Of a stretch of 64,000 nt of DNA, positions 60,861 to 64,000 are shown in pieces. Below the pieces are notes generated by a model. It was not told the DNA's origin. It ran no database searches and worked only from the letters and a program-made list of their open reading frames with translations. The position numbers and the translations under genes are program-made. Numbering within the stretch: the first letter of the stretch is position 1; each line of letters starts with the position of its first letter. This DNA is from Ascidiimonas meishanensis (GTDB taxonomy: Bacteria; Bacteroidota; Bacteroidia; Flavobacteriales; Flavobacteriaceae): NCBI RefSeq assembly GCF_037782385.1, contig NZ_JBBEXD010000005.1:124001-188000 (forward strand). The letters run 5' to 3'.

Positions 60861-62016
60861 ACAATCCTGTCATTTTATAAGCTTCTTCTATATAGATGTA
60901 GATATCGTCTGTAAAATTAGTTTTTGGTCGGTAATATTCGGTTCGCCTATGTCCTAAACGCACAATAATCATGTTATCTTCTGGTTGTACGATAACATAT
61001 TGACCCAAATGCCCGCGCATCATAAAAAATTGTCTATCAAGATGAAAAGGTAACCACCAACTATATCCATATGCAGGAGTTTCCTTAAATCTTGGTGTAA
61101 CAGACATTTTTACAAAAGCAGTATCTAAAATTTGTTTTCCCTTCCAGTTACCTAGATCCTTATATAATTTTCCCATTCTTGCAAAATCTCTGGCATTACT
61201 TCCAATACAGCAATACGCTTTTTCTAAACCATTTTCTTTACTATCTAATTGCCAAACCGCATCATTTTCTGCACCCATAGGTTGCCAAAACCCTTCTGAT
61301 AAATATTCGGCAAGTGTTTTCCCGGAAGCCTTGCCTATTAGCATTCCTAATAATTGAGTACTTCCGCTTAAATATTTAAATTCCTTCCCGGGTTCTTCAA
61401 TAATTTTCAGATTTAGCATGATCTTATCTAATTCATCTTCAAAATAAGCTCTGGTAGTAACAGAAAAAGGGCTATAGTATGCTTCATCCCAATCCAGACC
61501 ACTAGACATGGTTGCAAGATCTCCTACAGTGACTTTCTTTGCAAAATCACTAGTAAATTCTGGATAAAAGTCTGTGAGAGGTTGATCTACACTTTTAATA
61601 TACCCATCTTTAATTGCTTTGCCTAATAAAGCAGAAACGATACTTTTAGCCATAGAAAAGGAATTACTCTTGGAATCTTTTGTGTAATCTTCTCTGTATT
61701 CTTCAAACCAAATGCTATCATTTTTAATAATTAGGAAAGCAACAGTGCCGTTTTTTACATGAAGTTTGTTCAGAATTTCTGTAGAAGTAGCATTATTATA
61801 GTCTTTGTGAAGAGACCAAGATTGCGGATTGGAAGATTTTTTAATAATTCGGGTATCAAAAACTTTATAATCATCTAGATATGCCGTTTTATGTCCTTGC
61901 CCGTAAATGGTTCTTGCCGCTTTGAGAATATAATCATAATCAAAAATGTAAAGGGCTGCTACAAAAAGGGCAATTAGAATAAGTAACCATTTAAAAAAAG
62001 ATTTGACAAAACGCAT
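60853..62016 (-). CDS. Class C beta-lactamase-fold serine hydrolase
   Basis: A 387-residue serine hydrolase with an N-terminal membrane segment (FFKWLLILIALFVAALYIF) and the nucleophile in SMAKSIVSALLG (SxxK). The C-terminal block is DNMIIVRLGHRR. The layout resembles the paralogue at 42993, with similar TMSSGLDWDEAYY-type central segment. Likely membrane-anchored with the domain outside. It is followed by the overlapping exonuclease gene. Confidence 0.88.
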   Translation of the reverse strand: MRFVKSFFKWLLILIALFVAALYIFDYDYILKAARTIYGQGHKTAYLDDYKVFDTRIIKKSSNPQSWSLHKDYNNATSTEILNKLHVKNGTVAFLIIKNDSIWFEEYREDYTKDSKSNSFSMAKSIVSALLGKAIKDGYIKSVDQPLTDFYPEFTSDFAKKVTVGDLATMSSGLDWDEAYYSPFSVTTRAYFEDELDKIMLNLKIIEEPGKEFKYLSGSTQLLGMLIGKASGKTLAEYLSEGFWQPMGAENDAVWQLDSKENGLEKAYCCIGSNARDFARMGKLYKDLGNWKGKQILDTAFVKMSVTPRFKETPAYGYSWWLPFHLDRQFFMMRGHLGQYVIVQPEDNMIIVRLGHRRTEYYRPKTNFTDDIYIYIEEAYKMTGLYD

Positions 62017-62059
62017 ATTATAAGATTTTACGTACTAAATATAATCTATTTTATGAATA

Positions 62060-62533
62060 CTAAAAAAGGGATTGTTGCGGAGATGGATTTTCATGTTCTA
62101 ACAGCCATTTTTTGCGCCATAGACCGCCTGCATATCCAGTTAATGAACCATCACTACCAATAACTCTATGGCAGGGAACAACAATCCAAAATGGATTTTT
62201 ACCATTAGCAGCAGCTACTGCTCTGATGGCTTTTTCGTCACCTAACGTTCTTGAAAGTTCTAAATAGGAGACAGTGGCTCCATAAGGGATTTCCTCCAAT
62301 GCTTTCCAAACACGTTTTTGAAAACTAGTACCCTCTGGTAGTAAGTTAAGATCAAAATTTGTTCTTCTTCCTTCAAAATATTCTTGAAGTTGATACACTA
62401 CATCCTCCAGTTCGGGCGGAATTACAGTTGTGGTTTTAATTTCAGCATCTAAGATATGTATAGAAGTTAAACCCTTTGCAGAGCCTTTTATATAAGCCAT
62501 TCCTAGAGGAGTTTTTATATAAACCTCTTCCAT
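62060..62533 (-). CDS. ogt: Methylated-DNA--protein-cysteine methyltransferase
   Basis: Suicide repair enzyme that moves alkyl groups from O6-alkylguanine in DNA to its own cysteine. The active site is VVPCHRVIGSDGSLTGYAGG (C121 from the chosen start), and the helix-turn-helix RAVAAANGKNP is present. The 157-residue length is normal. A longer frame opens at 62590, but the ATG at 62533 is right: it overlaps the stop of the CNNM gene by one base (TAATG) and starts at the family N-terminus. Ogt and Ada-C types cannot be separated by sequence alone. Confidence 0.93.
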   Translation of the reverse strand: MEEVYIKTPLGMAYIKGSAKGLTSIHILDAEIKTTTVIPPELEDVVYQLQEYFEGRRTNFDLNLLPEGTSFQKRVWKALEEIPYGATVSYLELSRTLGDEKAIRAVAAANGKNPFWIVVPCHRVIGSDGSLTGYAGGLWRKKWLLEHENPSPQQSLF

Positions 62534-63609
62534 TATTCTTTTGTATCTGTACCTTGAATAATACCTAAACGTTCTGCTCTTTTTTGCCAATTGCGACGCG
62601 CTAGTAGTTGTAAATCTTCTACATGATCACTTTCATCTACAATTTCTAATCCTAGTAATGTTTCTATGATGTCTTCCATAGTGACCAAACCGCTAACCGA
62701 ACCGAACTCATCTACCACTAGTGCAATATGATCTTTGTTAGAAATAAAGGTTTCAAATAAATCAGGTAAAGGTGTAGATCTTTTGGTAATTAGTAAATCT
62801 CTTTTTATGCTGGACATGCTAGCGCTACCATTCCCATTTATAATTTCCTCTAGCAATTGATCTTTTAATACAAAACCGGTAATATTATCTTCCTTACCTT
62901 CAAAAACAGGTATTCTTGAGAAGCGTAATTTTGGATTGGCTTTAAAAAAGTCTTCTATAGGCGTTTCTCCCTTTTCAATTTTTATGACCGTTCTAGGAGT
63001 CATTATATCTTTAGCTTGTACTTCTTTAAATTTTAACAAGTTTTTAATCACCTTACTTTCAGATTCTTCAAAAACACCTTCTTCTTGTGCAATCTCTGTC
63101 ATTGCCGTAAAATCTTCCCTGCTAAATACAGAGCCATGGGCACTTTTCCCACCTATAAGTTTTGTGGTAAGCTGTAAAAGCCATAAAATACCAGTATATT
63201 TTAAAGGAAATATAATAATATCTAATGTAGTAGCAGCAAACCCAGAGAGTTGTTTCCAATAAGTAGCCCCAATAGTTTTTGGAATAATTTCTGAAACAAT
63301 AAGAATAAGTGCTGTCATAATCGCAGAGACAATACCTACTACATTATTTCCTGTGCCAAAAGCCTCTTCTGCAGTAGCGCCTACACCAATGGCTCCAACA
63401 GTATGAGCAATAGTATTAAGGGTAAGTATAGCAATTAAGGGCTTATCTATATCATTTTTAAGGGCTTCCAGTTTTTCTCCAGTTTTTTTACCTTCCTGTT
63501 TTTTTACATTTATGAAAGTAGGAGTTATACTCAGTAAAACTGCTTCAAGTATGGAGCAAAGGAAAGAAACTAAAATCGATAAAATTGCAAATGTTAAGAG
63601 ACCTGCCAT
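62533..63609 (-). CDS. CNNM/HlyC-CorC family membrane protein
   Basis: A 358-residue protein with a DUF21 transmembrane domain (about 1-180, four hydrophobic segments and IVSEIIPKTIGATYW) and two CBS domains (about 200-330, KDIMTPRTVIKIEKGE and VVDEFGSVSGLVTMEDIIETLLGL). Relatives move or sense Mg2+ or Co2+. The C-terminal CorC_HlyC domain is missing, which is also seen in many flavobacterial members. The downstream ogt start overlaps its stop by one base. Confidence 0.92.
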   Translation of the reverse strand: MAGLLTFAILSILVSFLCSILEAVLLSITPTFINVKKQEGKKTGEKLEALKNDIDKPLIAILTLNTIAHTVGAIGVGATAEEAFGTGNNVVGIVSAIMTALILIVSEIIPKTIGATYWKQLSGFAATTLDIIIFPLKYTGILWLLQLTTKLIGGKSAHGSVFSREDFTAMTEIAQEEGVFEESESKVIKNLLKFKEVQAKDIMTPRTVIKIEKGETPIEDFFKANPKLRFSRIPVFEGKEDNITGFVLKDQLLEEIINGNGSASMSSIKRDLLITKRSTPLPDLFETFISNKDHIALVVDEFGSVSGLVTMEDIIETLLGLEIVDESDHVEDLQLLARRNWQKRAERLGIIQGTDTKE

Positions 63610-63634
63610 AAAGTTTTGATATTTATTATTCTAT

Positions 63635-64000
63635 TTACCACCCACTATACCGCGGAGGTTTAATATTTTTAAGGTTAAGATAGACAACAAGTTGCCCTCT
63701 GTGGTGAGTAACATGGTCTTGTAAGAGATTCAAAATTTGAAGCTTACTTTTTTTACCTGCAAAAAATTCAACTTGCTCTTTTAAAGCTTCATCTGGGATA
63801 TTTTTGACCACTTCTTCAATCGCTTTAAAAGACTCTCGAAGATATACAATAAGAGTTTCTTTTGTAAAGTACTCTGTTTTTTTTGATACTTTTTTTTGTT
63901 TGAAATACGTACTTCCTAACCAATTCATATTACTTTGAATATGCAAAAGTTGTTCTTCAAAAGACATTTGTCTTTCAGAAGGTTTGTAATCATAAAATTC
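63635..64000 (-). CDS. DinB-family protein, 5' partial
   Basis: C-terminal part (122 codons) of a DinB/YfiT-like four-helix protein. The frame stays open to the right edge (from base 64000), where EFYDYKPSERQMSFEEQLLHI reads in frame, so the ATG at 63967 is probably internal. The conserved late histidines are in LQDHVTHHRGQLVVYL and pair with one in QLLHIQSNMNW as a metal site. These proteins are thought to be metal-dependent thiol transferases; the function here is unknown. Confidence 0.85.
   Translation of the reverse strand, partial: EFYDYKPSERQMSFEEQLLHIQSNMNWLGSTYFKQKKVSKKTEYFTKETLIVYLRESFKAIEEVVKNIPDEALKEQVEFFAGKKSKLQILNLLQDHVTHHRGQLVVYLNLKNIKPPRYSGW

Noticed and set aside
1..64000. 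Search by eye for tRNA, rRNA, CRISPR arrays, transposases, integrases and phage genes
   Set aside because: None seen. A tRNAscan/Infernal search would be needed to exclude them fully.

Overview
The window is AT-rich and reads as a chromosomal segment of a member of the Flavobacteriia (Bacteroidota), most likely a marine Flavobacteriaceae; genus and species cannot be fixed from the sequence. The evidence is the gliding-motility lipoprotein GldH, two large secreted metalloproteases with type IX secretion (T9SS) C-terminal sorting domains, many lipoproteins, a type-B succinate dehydrogenase, a SUF iron-sulfur cluster, and promoters of the Bacteroidota type (TTG, 17-23 bases, TAnnTTTG) rather than Shine-Dalgarno-led expression. 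No rRNA, tRNA, CRISPR array, phage or transposase gene was seen.

Layout. 1-6.3 kb: trhO (5' cut by the window), ricT-like, gldH and PBP1A, then a two-subunit CoA-transferase. 6.3-16.3 kb: a MITE-like inverted-repeat element, a T9SS-exported M43 protease, an aminotransferase, a probable small-RNA locus, small metabolic genes including a bicovalent FAD oxidase with a 42-bp perfect palindrome at its promoter, a lone hairpin-membrane protein, and an OmpA-like protein. 16.5-27.5 kb: an OmpA/PD40 protein, sdhCAB, a sortilin-type beta-propeller protein and pepP. 27.7-34.2 kb: an accessory stretch with an ankyrin protein, an acetyltransferase pseudogene, a lipoprotein, an orphan double-glycine RiPP-like precursor, brnQ and an alpha/beta hydrolase. 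34.2-38 kb: thiL and two beta-propeller lipoproteins.

38.1-53.3 kb holds the SUF cluster: sufA-like, sufB, a lactonase-like lipoprotein, sufC, sufD, (antisense serine hydrolase), sufS, and then, after a gap of about 6 kb, sufE, a DUF59 gene and a DUF2480 gene. The gap contains the most unusual material: three tandem paralogues of a short two-helix membrane protein followed by a 568-residue repeat protein with a lysine-rich tail. A fourth, dispersed paralogue lies at 14.9 kb. The paralogues keep nearly identical upstream DNA and protein ends while their middles diverge. I recognise no named family for them; they are the best candidate here for an undescribed system.

53.3-64 kb: a DUF3078 outer-membrane protein, hflX, an endonuclease/phosphatase-fold protein, an M4 protease with a T9SS domain, a 3'-5' exonuclease, a serine hydrolase, ogt, a CNNM/HlyC-type membrane protein and a DinB-like gene cut by the window end.
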